The notes beneath the pieces are model-generated. The model was not told the DNA's origin, ran no database searches, and saw only the letters and a list, made by a program, of their open reading frames with translations. Shown here piece by piece: positions 16,652-24,978 of a stretch of DNA of 64,000 nucleotides. The number at the start of each line of letters is the position of its first letter. Positions within the stretch are counted from its first letter, which is position 1. Source of the DNA: Ferrovibrio sp. MS7 (lineage in GTDB: Bacteria > Pseudomonadota > Alphaproteobacteria > Ferrovibrionales > Ferrovibrionaceae); the NCBI RefSeq assembly GCF_038404985.1, contig NZ_JBBKBA010000001.1, positions 710,001 through 774,000 of the forward strand, written 5' to 3'. The position numbers and the translations under genes are program-made.

Positions 16652-18385
16652 CTAGAAGATATCCGGCTCGGGCACCGGCGCACCGAAGCCGGTTTCGAGG
16701 AAATCGAAATCGCAGCCTTCGTTGGCCTGTTTGATATGGCGGCTGAACATCCAGCCATAGCCGCGCTCGTAGCGTGGCGGCGGCGGCACCCAGGCCGCCT
16801 TGCGCCGCGCCAGTTCTTCATCGCTCACGTCCAGGCGGATACTGCGCTTGTCCACATCGAGCGAGATTATGTCGCCGGTGCGCACCAGGGCCAGCGGCCC
16901 GCCGATATAGGATTCCGGCGCCACATGCAGGATGCAGGCGCCATAAGAGGTGCCGCTCATGCGCGCGTCGGAAATCCGCACCATGTCGCGCACGCCCTGC
17001 TTCACCAGTTTCTTCGGGATTGGCAGCATGCCCCATTCCGGCATGCCGGGGCCACCCAGCGGCCCGGCATTGCGCAGGATCAGGATGTGATCCTCGGTCA
17101 CCTCCAGGCTTTCATCGTCGATGGCTTTTTTCATCGACGGGTAATCGTCGAACACCAGGGCCGGGCCGCTATGCTTGAGGAATTTCTGCGCGCAGGCGGA
17201 GGGCTTGATGACACAGCCATCGGGCGCCAGATTGCCCTTCAGCACCGCCAGCGCGCCTTCCTTGTAGAGCGGATCCTCGGTGCTGCGGATCACGTCCTCG
17301 AGATGCACCTTGGCGCCGGCGATATTCTCGGCCACGCTCTTGCCAGTGACGGTGATGGCATCGAGCTTGAGATGCTCCGGGATGCGCGTCATCAGCGCCG
17401 GCAGGCCGCCGGCATAGAAGAAATCCTCCATCAGATACTTCTCGCCCGATGGCCGGATATTGGCGATCACCGGCACCTGGCGCGAGGCTTTCTCGAAATC
17501 CTCCAGGCCAATATCGGCACCCGCTCTGCGCGCCATGGCGATCAGGTGGATGATGGCATTGGTGGAGCAGCCCATTGCCATGGCGACCGCAATGGCATTC
17601 TCGTAAGCCGCGCGGGTCTGGATCTTCTTCGGGGTGAGGTCTTCCCACACCATCTCGACGATGCGGCGGCCGCTATCGGAACACATGCGGATATGGCCGG
17701 AATCGGCGGCCGGAATCGAGGAGGCACCGGGCAGGGTCATGCCGATGCTTTCGGCAATCGCCATCATGGTGGCCGCCGTGCCCATGGTCATGCAGGTGCC
17801 GTAGGAGCGCGCGATGCCGGCCTCGATGGAATTCCAGTCGGCATCCGAGATATTGCCGGCGCGGCGCTCGTCCCAGTATTTCCAGGCGTCCGAGCCGGAG
17901 CCGAGCACCTTGCCCTGCCAGTTGCCGCGCAGCATCGGCCCGGCCGGCACATAGATGAAGGGCAGCCCGGCGGAGGTGGCGCCCATCAGCAGGCCCGGCG
18001 TCGACTTGTCGCAGCCGCCGAGCAGTACGGCGCCATCGACGGGATGGCTGCGGATCAGTTCCTCGGTCTCCATCGCCAGCATGTTGCGATAGAGCATGGT
18101 GGTGGGCTTGACGAAATTCTCCGACACCGAAATCGCCGGCAATTCGATCGGCAGGCCGCCGGCCATCAGGATGCCGCGCTTCACGTCTTCGACGCGGTGC
18201 TTGAAATGGGCGTGGCAGGGATTGATGTCGGACCAGGTGTTGACAATGGCGATCAGCGGCTTGCCCTGCCATTCGGTGGGCGCGTAGCCCATCTGCAGGA
18301 TGCGCGAACGATGCCCGAAGCTGCGCAGGTCATCAGGCGCGAACCAGCGGGCGGAACGGAGCTGATCGGGAGTCTTGCGGGTCAT
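16652..18385 (-). CDS. IlvD/Edd-family sugar-acid dehydratase (arabinonate dehydratase-like)
   Basis: A 577-residue Fe-S dehydratase, the normal size for L-arabinonate/D-xylonate dehydratases. The three cluster Cys are in INPCHAHF, LGGCDKSTPG and YGTCMTMGTA. The base Ser is in ARMSGTSYG. The ATG at 18385 fits family starts; an upstream reading to 18430 adds 15 unlike residues. It removes water from a sugar acid to give a 2-keto-3-deoxy acid in the cytoplasm. It belongs with the downstream lactonase and aldolase and with the binding protein and GntR regulator upstream. Specificity among arabonate, xylonate, fuconate or gluconate cannot be read here. Confidence 0.9.
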   Translation of the reverse strand: MTRKTPDQLRSARWFAPDDLRSFGHRSRILQMGYAPTEWQGKPLIAIVNTWSDINPCHAHFKHRVEDVKRGILMAGGLPIELPAISVSENFVKPTTMLYRNMLAMETEELIRSHPVDGAVLLGGCDKSTPGLLMGATSAGLPFIYVPAGPMLRGNWQGKVLGSGSDAWKYWDERRAGNISDADWNSIEAGIARSYGTCMTMGTAATMMAIAESIGMTLPGASSIPAADSGHIRMCSDSGRRIVEMVWEDLTPKKIQTRAAYENAIAVAMAMGCSTNAIIHLIAMARRAGADIGLEDFEKASRQVPVIANIRPSGEKYLMEDFFYAGGLPALMTRIPEHLKLDAITVTGKSVAENIAGAKVHLEDVIRSTEDPLYKEGALAVLKGNLAPDGCVIKPSACAQKFLKHSGPALVFDDYPSMKKAIDDESLEVTEDHILILRNAGPLGGPGMPEWGMLPIPKKLVKQGVRDMVRISDARMSGTSYGACILHVAPESYIGGPLALVRTGDIISLDVDKRSIRLDVSDEELARRKAAWVPPPPRYERGYGWMFSRHIKQANEGCDFDFLETGFGAPVPEPDIF

Positions 18386-18455
18386 GCGCGGCACTCGGCT
18401 GGAAAAGAAAAAAAGCGGGGCGGACGACACCGCCCGCCCCGCCTGGGATGCGTGC

Positions 18456-19457
18456 TTATTCCGGCTTGATGTTGCCGGTATCGATCACGGTTTTCCAGCG
18501 CGCGATCTCGGCCTTGAGGAAGGTCTCGAACTCTGCCGGGCTATTCGCCACCACGTCGAAGCCGACATCATTGAACTTCTGCTTCACATCCGGGGCATTC
18601 AGCGCCTTGGTCATGGTGTCGGAGAGGGTCTTGCGCACATCCGCCGGCAGGCCCTTCGGGGCTGCGGCTGCCTGCCAGGAATACACTTCCACTTCCTTCA
18701 CCCCGGCTTCCGCCATGGTCGGCACGCTGTCCGGCAGGGCCGCGTTGCGCTTGTCGGCGGTGACGGCCAGGGCCTTCAGCTTGCCGGCCTTCACATGCTG
18801 GGCGATGGCGCCGAGATTCTGGAACGACACATCGGCATGGCCGCCGATCAGGTCGGAAATGGCCGGCCCGCCGCCCTTGTAGGGCACATGCACACCAAGC
18901 GTACCGGTCTTCTGCATGAACAGGGCGGCGGTCAAATGGTCCGACGAGCCGGTGCCCGAGGAGGCGAACGACACCTTGTCCGGGTTCTTTTTCATATGGG
19001 CGATCAGCTCGGCCACATTGTTGGCCGGGAAATTCGGGTTGGCGACCAGCACATTCGGGGTGCGCACGGCGATGGTCAGCAGGTCGAAATCGGCTAGCGG
19101 ATCGTAGCGCAGGTCCTTGAACAGCGCCGGGTTGATGGCGAACACGCCGATCGAGCCGACCAGCAGGGTGTAGCCGTCCGGCTTGGCCTGCTTCAGCAGC
19201 CCGGCACCCAGCGAGCCATTGGCGCCGCCGCGATTGTCGATGATGTGCTGCTGGCCGAGCAATTCGGTCATCTTGGCGGTGAGGTGGCGCGCGGTCTGGT
19301 CCGAGGCGCCGCCCGGCGGGAAGGGCACGATCACCGTGACGGTGCGGTCCGGGTAGCCGGCGGCCCAGGCAGACCCCAAGCCGGGCCCCCATGCGGTGAC
19401 GGTGGCGGCAGTGGCGATGGCAGCCACGGCAAGGCCGCGGCGGGTGATGCCGAACAT
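18456..19457 (-). CDS. Tripartite tricarboxylate-type substrate-binding protein (Bug/TctC)
   Basis: A 333-residue periplasmic binding protein. The start at 19457 has GGAGGA 8 bases upstream. The signal contains ITRRGLAVAAIATAA, which could be read by Tat or Sec, with cleavage near AWAAGYP. Family marks are TVTVIVPFPPGGASDQTARH, NRGGANGSLG and VPYKGGGPA. Bug proteins bind carboxylic acids. No TctA or TctB membrane genes occur in the window, so this is either an orphan receptor or uses a distant partner. It is divergent from the GntR gene across an 18-bp palindrome. Confidence 0.93.
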   Translation of the reverse strand: MFGITRRGLAVAAIATAATVTAWGPGLGSAWAAGYPDRTVTVIVPFPPGGASDQTARHLTAKMTELLGQQHIIDNRGGANGSLGAGLLKQAKPDGYTLLVGSIGVFAINPALFKDLRYDPLADFDLLTIAVRTPNVLVANPNFPANNVAELIAHMKKNPDKVSFASSGTGSSDHLTAALFMQKTGTLGVHVPYKGGGPAISDLIGGHADVSFQNLGAIAQHVKAGKLKALAVTADKRNAALPDSVPTMAEAGVKEVEVYSWQAAAAPKGLPADVRKTLSDTMTKALNAPDVKQKFNDVGFDVVANSPAEFETFLKAEIARWKTVIDTGNIKPE

Positions 19458-19515
19458 TGGGCGGTTCCTCCAGGTTATATAGACGCCAGTTTTTATCTGG
19501 TCGGGCACAAGTAAA

Positions 19516-19533
19516 GCACTAATGCATTAGTGC
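19516..19533. promoter_or_regulatory. 18-bp perfect palindrome, likely GntR operator
   Basis: GCACTAATGCATTAGTGC is fully self-complementary. It sits in the 100-bp space between the divergent binding-protein and GntR-family genes, the usual place for an FCD-type regulator to control both sides. Confidence 0.65.
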
Positions 19534-19652
19534 GTCAAACCTGATATGACGGGGGCAGCATGCTACAGCTGGCATGTTATACAGAGGGACAAGCCAGCGT
19601 CCCGCCCCGGATTCCATCAGCCCGAAACCCCGGTTCCTTCAGCCCGAAACCA

Positions 19653-20363
19653 ATGAGCAGCCCGGCCCCCTCCCCGATCAGTTTCGCGCCGCTCCGCGAC
19701 CGCACCCGCCATGCGGCGCCGCAGGTCTTCGACCTGCTGCGGGAGAAGATCCTGGAACTCGACCTGCTGCCCGGCACGGTGCTGTCGCGGTCGGAACTGC
19801 AGCAGCAATTCGGCCTGTCCTCGACGCCGATCCGCGATGCGCTGCTGCGGCTGCAGGAAGAGGATCTGGTCGATATCTTCCCGCAGCATGCCACACGGGT
19901 CAGCCGCATCGATATCGGCCATGCCCGCCAGGCAGCTTTCCTGCGCCGCGCCATCGAGGTGGAAGTGGCGCATAGCCTGGCCGAGACCCCTGATGCGGCC
20001 CTGGTGGCGGGGCTGCGCGACATGCTGCGCCAGCAGCAGCAGGTGGCGGATAGCGGCGACCTGGTGCGCTTCAACCAGCTCGACCGCGCCATGCACCGCA
20101 TGATGTATGACGCCGCCGGAATTCCCGATCTGTGGCAGGTGGTGCAGCGGCGCAACGGCCATATCCAGCGCCTGCGCAACCTGCATCTGCCGCTCGCCGG
20201 CAAGGTGCAGCAGACCATCCGCGATCATACCGCCATCGTCGACGCCATTGCCGCCGGCGATGCCCCTGCGGCGGCCGAGGAAGCGCGCATTCATCTCTCG
20301 CGGTCGCTTTCCATCATTGATGAAATTCGGGCAAAATACCCCGCCGACTATTTCCGCGACTGA
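19653..20363 (+). CDS. GntR-family (FCD domain) transcriptional regulator
   Basis: A 236-residue regulator from the ATG at 19653; an upstream ATG at 19560 (GGGGG before it) would add 31 residues of unlike composition, and I cannot exclude it. The winged helix spans about 20-85 (QVFDLLREKILELDLLPGTV, LSSTPIRDALLRLQEEDLV). The C-terminal FCD domain has the Asp/His metal or ligand positions (NQLDRAMHRMMYD and IRDHTAIVDAI). Such proteins respond to carboxylates and sugar acids. It likely controls the adjacent binding protein and dehydratase cluster through the palindrome at 19516. The leader contains a 12-bp direct repeat, CAGCCCGAAACC, at 19617 and 19639. Confidence 0.88.
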   Translation: MSSPAPSPISFAPLRDRTRHAAPQVFDLLREKILELDLLPGTVLSRSELQQQFGLSSTPIRDALLRLQEEDLVDIFPQHATRVSRIDIGHARQAAFLRRAIEVEVAHSLAETPDAALVAGLRDMLRQQQQVADSGDLVRFNQLDRAMHRMMYDAAGIPDLWQVVQRRNGHIQRLRNLHLPLAGKVQQTIRDHTAIVDAIAAGDAPAAAEEARIHLSRSLSIIDEIRAKYPADYFRD

Positions 20364-20391
20364 AGCGCCCGCCCCCCAAACAGAGTTTGCC

Positions 20392-21480
20392 ATGAGCCAT
20401 CACCAGCATTTCTCCGCCAGCTACAAACTGGCGCGGGCCAAGTTCCTTGCCGCCGCCCAGGCTGCGAATGCCGCGATTGAAAGCCTGCCGCATCCGCTGA
20501 AGGGCTATGAAGGCGAGGATCTCGCCGCCGATATCGCCTGGATCGGGCCGCGCGATGCGCAGAATGTGCTGGTCACGGTCAGCGGCACCCATGGCATCGA
20601 GGGCTATTACGGCTCCGGCATCCAGGTCGGCTGGCTCAACGAGGGCCATTACAAGAATCTGCCGGCCAACACCGCGCTGCTGCTGCTCCATGGCTCCAAT
20701 CCCTATGGCTTCTCCTGGGGCCGGCGGGTGAATGAAGACAACATGGACATCAACCGCAACTTCATCGCCTTCGAACGCGGCGCGGTGCCGCCGAAGAATC
20801 CGGCCTATGCCGAAGTGCATCCCTGGCTGGTGCCTGAGCAATGGAACGATGCCGCGATTGCCGAAGTGCAGGCGCAGCTCAAAAGCTATTACGAGCGTGT
20901 CGGGGCGAAGGCGGCGAATGCGGCGATTGTCGGCGGCCAGCACAGCCATGCCGATGGCATCTTCTATGGTGGCACCGGGCCCTGCTGGTCGCACCGCATG
21001 ATCCAGGATGTCTGCGCGCGGTATCTCAAAAATGCCAAGCGCATCGCGGTGATCGATTTCCATACCGGGCTCGGGCCGTTCGGCTATTCCGAACTGATCT
21101 GCCGCCATGCGCCGGGCTCGGAACCGCTGCAACTGGCGCGCGCCTGGTGGGGCGATGCCGTCACCTCGCCGGAAATGGGCCAGTCGGATTCGCCGATCAT
21201 CGAAGGCAACCTGCGCATGGGCATCGCGCGCTTCTGCGAGCCGGCGGTGACGGTGGCGGTGAATATCGAAGTCGGCACGCTGCCCTCCGAGCAGGTGCGG
21301 CTCTCGGTGATCGCCGATAACTGGCTGCATCTCAAGGGCGAGGTGTTCTCGGCGCAGGGCCAGGCGATCAAGCGCCAGATCCGCGCCGCCTTCTACCCGG
21401 AAAATCCGGCCTGGGCCGATATCTGCTATCCGCGCGCCGTCGAAATCCAGCGCCAGGCACTCGCGGGGCTGACGGGTTAA
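20392..21480 (+). CDS. M14-like metallopeptidase family protein (DUF2817)
   Basis: A 362-residue cytoplasmic zinc-peptidase-like protein. The start is the ATG at 20392, 28 bp after the GntR stop, so it is probably in the same transcript. Zinc-site motifs of the DUF2817/M14 fold are seen: SGTHGIEGYYGSG (His and Glu), MDINRNF and VIDFHTGLGPFG. M14 enzymes remove C-terminal residues or deacylate amino acids (aspartoacylase relatives); the substrate here is unknown. Its link to the GntR-controlled region suggests a role in using an amide- or amino-linked compound (weak inference). Confidence 0.82.
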   Translation: MSHHQHFSASYKLARAKFLAAAQAANAAIESLPHPLKGYEGEDLAADIAWIGPRDAQNVLVTVSGTHGIEGYYGSGIQVGWLNEGHYKNLPANTALLLLHGSNPYGFSWGRRVNEDNMDINRNFIAFERGAVPPKNPAYAEVHPWLVPEQWNDAAIAEVQAQLKSYYERVGAKAANAAIVGGQHSHADGIFYGGTGPCWSHRMIQDVCARYLKNAKRIAVIDFHTGLGPFGYSELICRHAPGSEPLQLARAWWGDAVTSPEMGQSDSPIIEGNLRMGIARFCEPAVTVAVNIEVGTLPSEQVRLSVIADNWLHLKGEVFSAQGQAIKRQIRAAFYPENPAWADICYPRAVEIQRQALAGLTG

Positions 21481-21488
21481 ATCATCAC

Positions 21489-22334
21489 TCAGCCATTCTG
21501 GCGCGGCGGTGTGGCGGTGCCGCTGCGGCGGTCCTCGCGGGCTTGCGGCACCGGGTCGTAGCGCTGCATCAGGCGGTCATAATCGCCGCTGGCACGGAAG
21601 CTGGCGAGCGCGCGGTTGAAATCGTCGCAAAGTGCTGCATCGGCGAAAGCGACGCGGTAGGGATTGGGCGGGAACAGGCGATGCTCGCGCACGGGCCGCC
21701 GTGTATCGACGGCGCTGTCGGGTGCGGCGATCAGGGTGCGGAAAATCCGCCGCTCGCCGAGGATGACATCGGCGCGTTCCGAGAACAGCGCGCGGACCTG
21801 CAGCATCTGGTTCGCCACTTCCGCATACTCGGTGCGTGCGCCGGCAATCGCCTCCTCGATACCGGGCAGCAGGCTGCGCGCATTCTGGAAGGCCAGCAGG
21901 CGCAGGCCGCGCAGATCGGTCACCGTGTTGACCGCCACATCGCGCTCGGCCAGCGACAGTCCGATATTCTCATAGACCAGTACCACGTCGCTGAGGCAGC
22001 CGGGCAGGTTCATTGCCGCCGCTGCCGGCGTGAAGGCCGGCAAGGCGCCACGGCGGAAATCCTCCGCCAGCCGCGCCAGTGGCAGCACGCGCGGTTGCAG
22101 GCCGCGACCGGCGCGCTGCAGCACGTCGCGCACCAGGTCATGTTCCAGACCGGATAGTTGGCCATCGCTGCCCTGTATCACATAGGGTGCGACGAGGCGG
22201 AAACCGACGGTGATCTCGGCGGCGCGGGCCTTGATGCCGGCAGCAAAGCCGATGAGCAAGGCGAGAGACAAAACCAGTGCACGGCGCAACGCCTGCGCCA
22301 TTCTTCCCGGCCATGACTGCCGTTGCCTTCCCAT
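21489..22334 (-). CDS. Periplasmic solute-binding family 3 protein
   Basis: A 281-residue secreted protein. A signal peptide is clear (ALRRALVLSLALLIGFAAGI, cleavage near KARAAE); Met12 (22301) is an alternative start. The mature part follows the amino-acid-binding SBP_bac_3 pattern: ITVGFRLVAPYVIQGSDGQLSGLEHDLVRDVL, then VTDLRGLRLLAFQ and a C-terminal FRASGDYDRLMQRY. No transporter genes are adjacent, so it may be a stand-alone sensor or enzyme-like relative. It ends 9 bp from the convergent peptidase gene. Confidence 0.8.
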   Translation of the reverse strand: MGRQRQSWPGRMAQALRRALVLSLALLIGFAAGIKARAAEITVGFRLVAPYVIQGSDGQLSGLEHDLVRDVLQRAGRGLQPRVLPLARLAEDFRRGALPAFTPAAAAMNLPGCLSDVVLVYENIGLSLAERDVAVNTVTDLRGLRLLAFQNARSLLPGIEEAIAGARTEYAEVANQMLQVRALFSERADVILGERRIFRTLIAAPDSAVDTRRPVREHRLFPPNPYRVAFADAALCDDFNRALASFRASGDYDRLMQRYDPVPQAREDRRSGTATPPRQNG

Positions 22335-22435
22335 GAGTCCAACTATAGGCTTATACCGTGATGCCGCAAGGTATCGCCTTTCGGTTTACCGCATGCTCGC
22401 GTGAAGATGCCCAGCCATTGTGAATTTCCCGCTCC

Positions 22436-22789
22436 ATGACACCGTTCGGTGCCCGCATGCGGCAGTTGCGCCAGGCGCGCGGCCTGACGCTGAAGCAGAT
22501 GGCGGCTGATCTCGATGTGTCGGCGGCTTATCTCTCGGCGCTGGAGCATGGCCATCGCGGCCGGCCGAGCTGGCTGTTCATCCAGCGTGTCTGCGGCTAT
22601 TTCAACATCATCTGGGATGAGGCGGAGGCGCTGGCCGATCTTGCGAAACGCTCGCATCCGCGTATCACCATCGACACGTCCGGTCTAAGCCCGCGCGCCA
22701 CTTTGCTCGCCAACGAACTCTCGGCGCGCATCGCCGGCTTAAGCGATGCCAAGCTGCGGCAATTGCTGAAGCTGCTGCGCGAGGACTAG
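22436..22789 (+). CDS. XRE-family helix-turn-helix regulator (117 aa)
   Basis: A small DNA-binding protein with the HTH at about 8-65 (MRQLRQARGLTLKQMAADLD, SAAYLSALEHGHRGRPS). The C-terminal 50 residues are helical and could form a dimer interface (LLANELSARIAGLSDAKLRQ). It is divergent from the solute-binding gene and ends 3 bp before the convergent SDR gene. The target is unknown; autoregulation is typical of the family. Confidence 0.85.
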   Translation: MTPFGARMRQLRQARGLTLKQMAADLDVSAAYLSALEHGHRGRPSWLFIQRVCGYFNIIWDEAEALADLAKRSHPRITIDTSGLSPRATLLANELSARIAGLSDAKLRQLLKLLRED

Positions 22790-22792
22790 CGA

Positions 22793-23581
22793 TTACTTGC
22801 TGGTTGGCGGGCGTGGCTGCGCCAGATGCATGCCGTTATCCACTTCCAGGATCTGGCCGGTGATATTGGTGGCATTGAGCAGGAACATCAGGATCGCATC
22901 GGCGATGTCGTCCGGCGTGTTGGTGCTGCCCAGCGCGGCATAGCTCCGCCAGTTGGCGCGCGCCGCCTCATAGGCCGCCTCGCCCATACCGTTCTTCAGC
23001 CATTCGCCTTCGATGAAGCCGGGGCAGATGGTGTTGACGCGCACTTCCGGCCCGAACACGCGGGCGAGGCTCAGCGTCAGGGTGTTCAGCGCGCCCTTGG
23101 AGGCGGCATAGGCGATGGAGGAGCCGGTGCCGTGCAGGCCGGCCACCGACGACACATTGACGATGGCGCCGCGGGCCGCGCGCAAGGCGGCTTCAGCGGC
23201 GCGCGCCATCTGGAACGGCCCGATGGTGTTCACGGCATAGATGGCTTGGAAATCCTCAGCCGAAAGGCCGGCGAGATTGCGGTGCGCCATGAATTTGGTG
23301 GTGCCGGCATTGTTCACCAGGTAGTCGATGCGGCCGAAGGCTTTCAGGGTTTCGTCCGCCAGGCGGCGGCAATCGCCGTCATCGGCCACGTTGCCCTGCA
23401 CCAGCAGGGCCTTGCCGCCGAGCTTCTCGCATGCGGCGGCCACGGCCTCGGCCGGGGCGCGGCTCTTGGAGTAATTCACCACGACGCTGGCGCCCTTGGC
23501 CGCCAGCTTCTTCACCGTAGCGGCGCCGACACCCGCCGACGAACCCGTTACCAGGGCGACCTTGCCCGTCAACTCAGCCAT
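22793..23581 (-). CDS. Short-chain dehydrogenase/reductase
   Basis: A 262-residue classical SDR. Cofactor motif TGSSAGVG at 12-19, NNAG at 90-93, catalytic Ser144/145, Tyr158 and Lys162 (YAASK), and ICPGFI after the active site. AGGAGG precedes the start. It resembles FabG-like or sugar/alcohol dehydrogenases, with NADP or NAD use undecided. It stands alone between two unrelated genes, so the substrate cannot be guessed. Confidence 0.92.
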   Translation of the reverse strand: MAELTGKVALVTGSSAGVGAATVKKLAAKGASVVVNYSKSRAPAEAVAAACEKLGGKALLVQGNVADDGDCRRLADETLKAFGRIDYLVNNAGTTKFMAHRNLAGLSAEDFQAIYAVNTIGPFQMARAAEAALRAARGAIVNVSSVAGLHGTGSSIAYAASKGALNTLTLSLARVFGPEVRVNTICPGFIEGEWLKNGMGEAAYEAARANWRSYAALGSTNTPDDIADAILMFLLNATNITGQILEVDNGMHLAQPRPPTSK

Positions 23582-23633
23582 CCTTTTCCTCCTGCTTTCT
23601 TCTTATGCCAGTGCCACGCTATGGCGGGCCACT

Positions 23634-24845
23634 CTATGTCGGGGCGAGGGCAACGCGGTTGCGGCCCTGCTGCTTGGCGGCATACAGCGCCATGTCGGCG
23701 CGGCGGGTGATCTCGTCCGGCGTTTCCTGCTGCTGCGCCTCGGCAATGCCGAAACTGGCGGTGACCGGAATGGCGACGCCACCTTCGATGATTTCGGCGC
23801 GTTCGATGGCGGCGCGCAGTTTTTCCGCCAGCATCAGTGCGCCCTGGCTGCCGGTATTGGGCAGCAGCACGCCGAATTCCTCGCCACCCAGCCGCGCCAC
23901 CAGATCGGTCGAGCGGCAGCTTGCCCGCGCCGCCGCCGCCACTTCCACCAGCACGCGGTCGCCGGCAGCATGGCCGTGGCCATCGTTGATACGTTTGAAA
24001 TGGTCGATATCGAACACCACCAGCGACAGCGGCAGGCCGGTGCGGCCGCCCAGCGCATGGAAATGCGCGAACTGCTCCATGAAGCGGCGGCGGTTATACA
24101 GCCGGGTCAGGGCGTCGATGGTGGCCAGGGAATAGAGTTCGTTCATATAGCCGCTGATGCGCCGCACCAGCGGGCGGAACACGAATACCGCCTCGGCAAT
24201 CAGCGCCAGCACGATGGCGACCAGCAGCGCGATCTGCACATTGCGCAACTGCCGCACCGTCTCGCGCGTTTCGGCCTCATGCCGTGCCACGATGTCGTTC
24301 AACTGCTCCAGCAGCCGCCCGGTGGCGAGTTTTGTCAGGCGCTGCAGGGCGGCTTCGATTTCGGCATCATTGCGCAGGCTGGCCGCCACCAGCCGGGCAT
24401 CGGCCAGGAAGGCCTGGATGGTGACGTTGGCGCCGCGTGGTCCCTCATAAAGTGCCGCCACGGCGCGCGACGGCCGGTTCACGATGCCAAGCTCCACATC
24501 GCCCTGCAGCAGGCCGCGATGCGAGCGCTCGAACAGCGCCATTGCCTCCTGCAGCAGCGTGCGCGCCTCGCCGTCGTCGTGCAGCACCATGGTATTGGCG
24601 GCCAGCGCGATGCGTTGCGACAGCATGCGCTGGCGCCCGGCGATATTGATGATGGTGGCGGCATCGTTCTGCTTGGCGATCACGCTGTCGAGCAGCAGAT
24701 GCAGGCAGAAGGCCAGTAGTGCGATGAAAGCCAGGCCGACGACATAGGAAAAGGTGATGCGCCGTGCCATGCCCTCTTCGGGCGAGCCCCCGCCGAGCCC
24801 GCCGGCGGCGGTATTTGGCAGACTGTCGAAGCCCTTGCGCGGCAT
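23634..24845 (-). CDS. Diguanylate cyclase with PilJ-type sensor
   Basis: A 403-residue membrane protein, or 378 if Met26 is the start. Helix 1 is at about 31-53. A periplasmic domain of about 145 residues opens with NIAGRQRMLSQRIALAAN, the PilJ/type IV pilus MCP N-terminal signature. Helix 2 is at about 203-224. The GGDEF domain follows with GGEEF at 320-324 and an intact inhibitory site RSTD at 311-314. It makes c-di-GMP from two GTP and should be product-inhibited. The chemoreceptor at 2083-5250 has a PilZ domain that could read this signal (inference). Single gene. Confidence 0.92.
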   Translation of the reverse strand: MPRKGFDSLPNTAAGGLGGGSPEEGMARRITFSYVVGLAFIALLAFCLHLLLDSVIAKQNDAATIINIAGRQRMLSQRIALAANTMVLHDDGEARTLLQEAMALFERSHRGLLQGDVELGIVNRPSRAVAALYEGPRGANVTIQAFLADARLVAASLRNDAEIEAALQRLTKLATGRLLEQLNDIVARHEAETRETVRQLRNVQIALLVAIVLALIAEAVFVFRPLVRRISGYMNELYSLATIDALTRLYNRRRFMEQFAHFHALGGRTGLPLSLVVFDIDHFKRINDGHGHAAGDRVLVEVAAAARASCRSTDLVARLGGEEFGVLLPNTGSQGALMLAEKLRAAIERAEIIEGGVAIPVTASFGIAEAQQQETPDEITRRADMALYAAKQQGRNRVALAPT

Positions 24846-24882
24846 GGCCCTACTAGACCCCGGCTGCGCGGCGCATGCAAGT

Positions 24883-24946
24883 CACCGGAACCAGTCACTG
24901 GGCCAACTCACTGGGCCAAGTCAGCGGGCCAAGTCAGCGGGCAAGC
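24883..24946. repeat. 13-bp tandem repeat, about five imperfect copies
   Basis: Units of the form CACTGGGCCAAGT run head-to-tail: 24883-24895 (diverged), 24896-24908, 24909-24921, 24922-24934 and 24935-24946 (truncated). They lie downstream of hslU and upstream of the diguanylate cyclase gene. Confidence 0.7.
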
Positions 24947-24964
24947 CGCCAAGGCGGCCTGCCC
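24939..24964 (-). terminator. Hairpin downstream of hslU
   Basis: GGGCAAGCCGCC (24939-24950) pairs with GGCGGCCTGCCC (24953-24964) with one mismatch, 15 bp after the hslU stop. There is no T-run on the minus strand, so factor-independent termination is uncertain. Confidence 0.4.
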
Positions 24965-24978
24965 GGACTAAACCCCGT

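Noticed and set aside
16637-18469. 610-codon plus-strand frame opposite the IlvD/Edd gene
   Set aside because: An antisense shadow of a fully motif-complete dehydratase.
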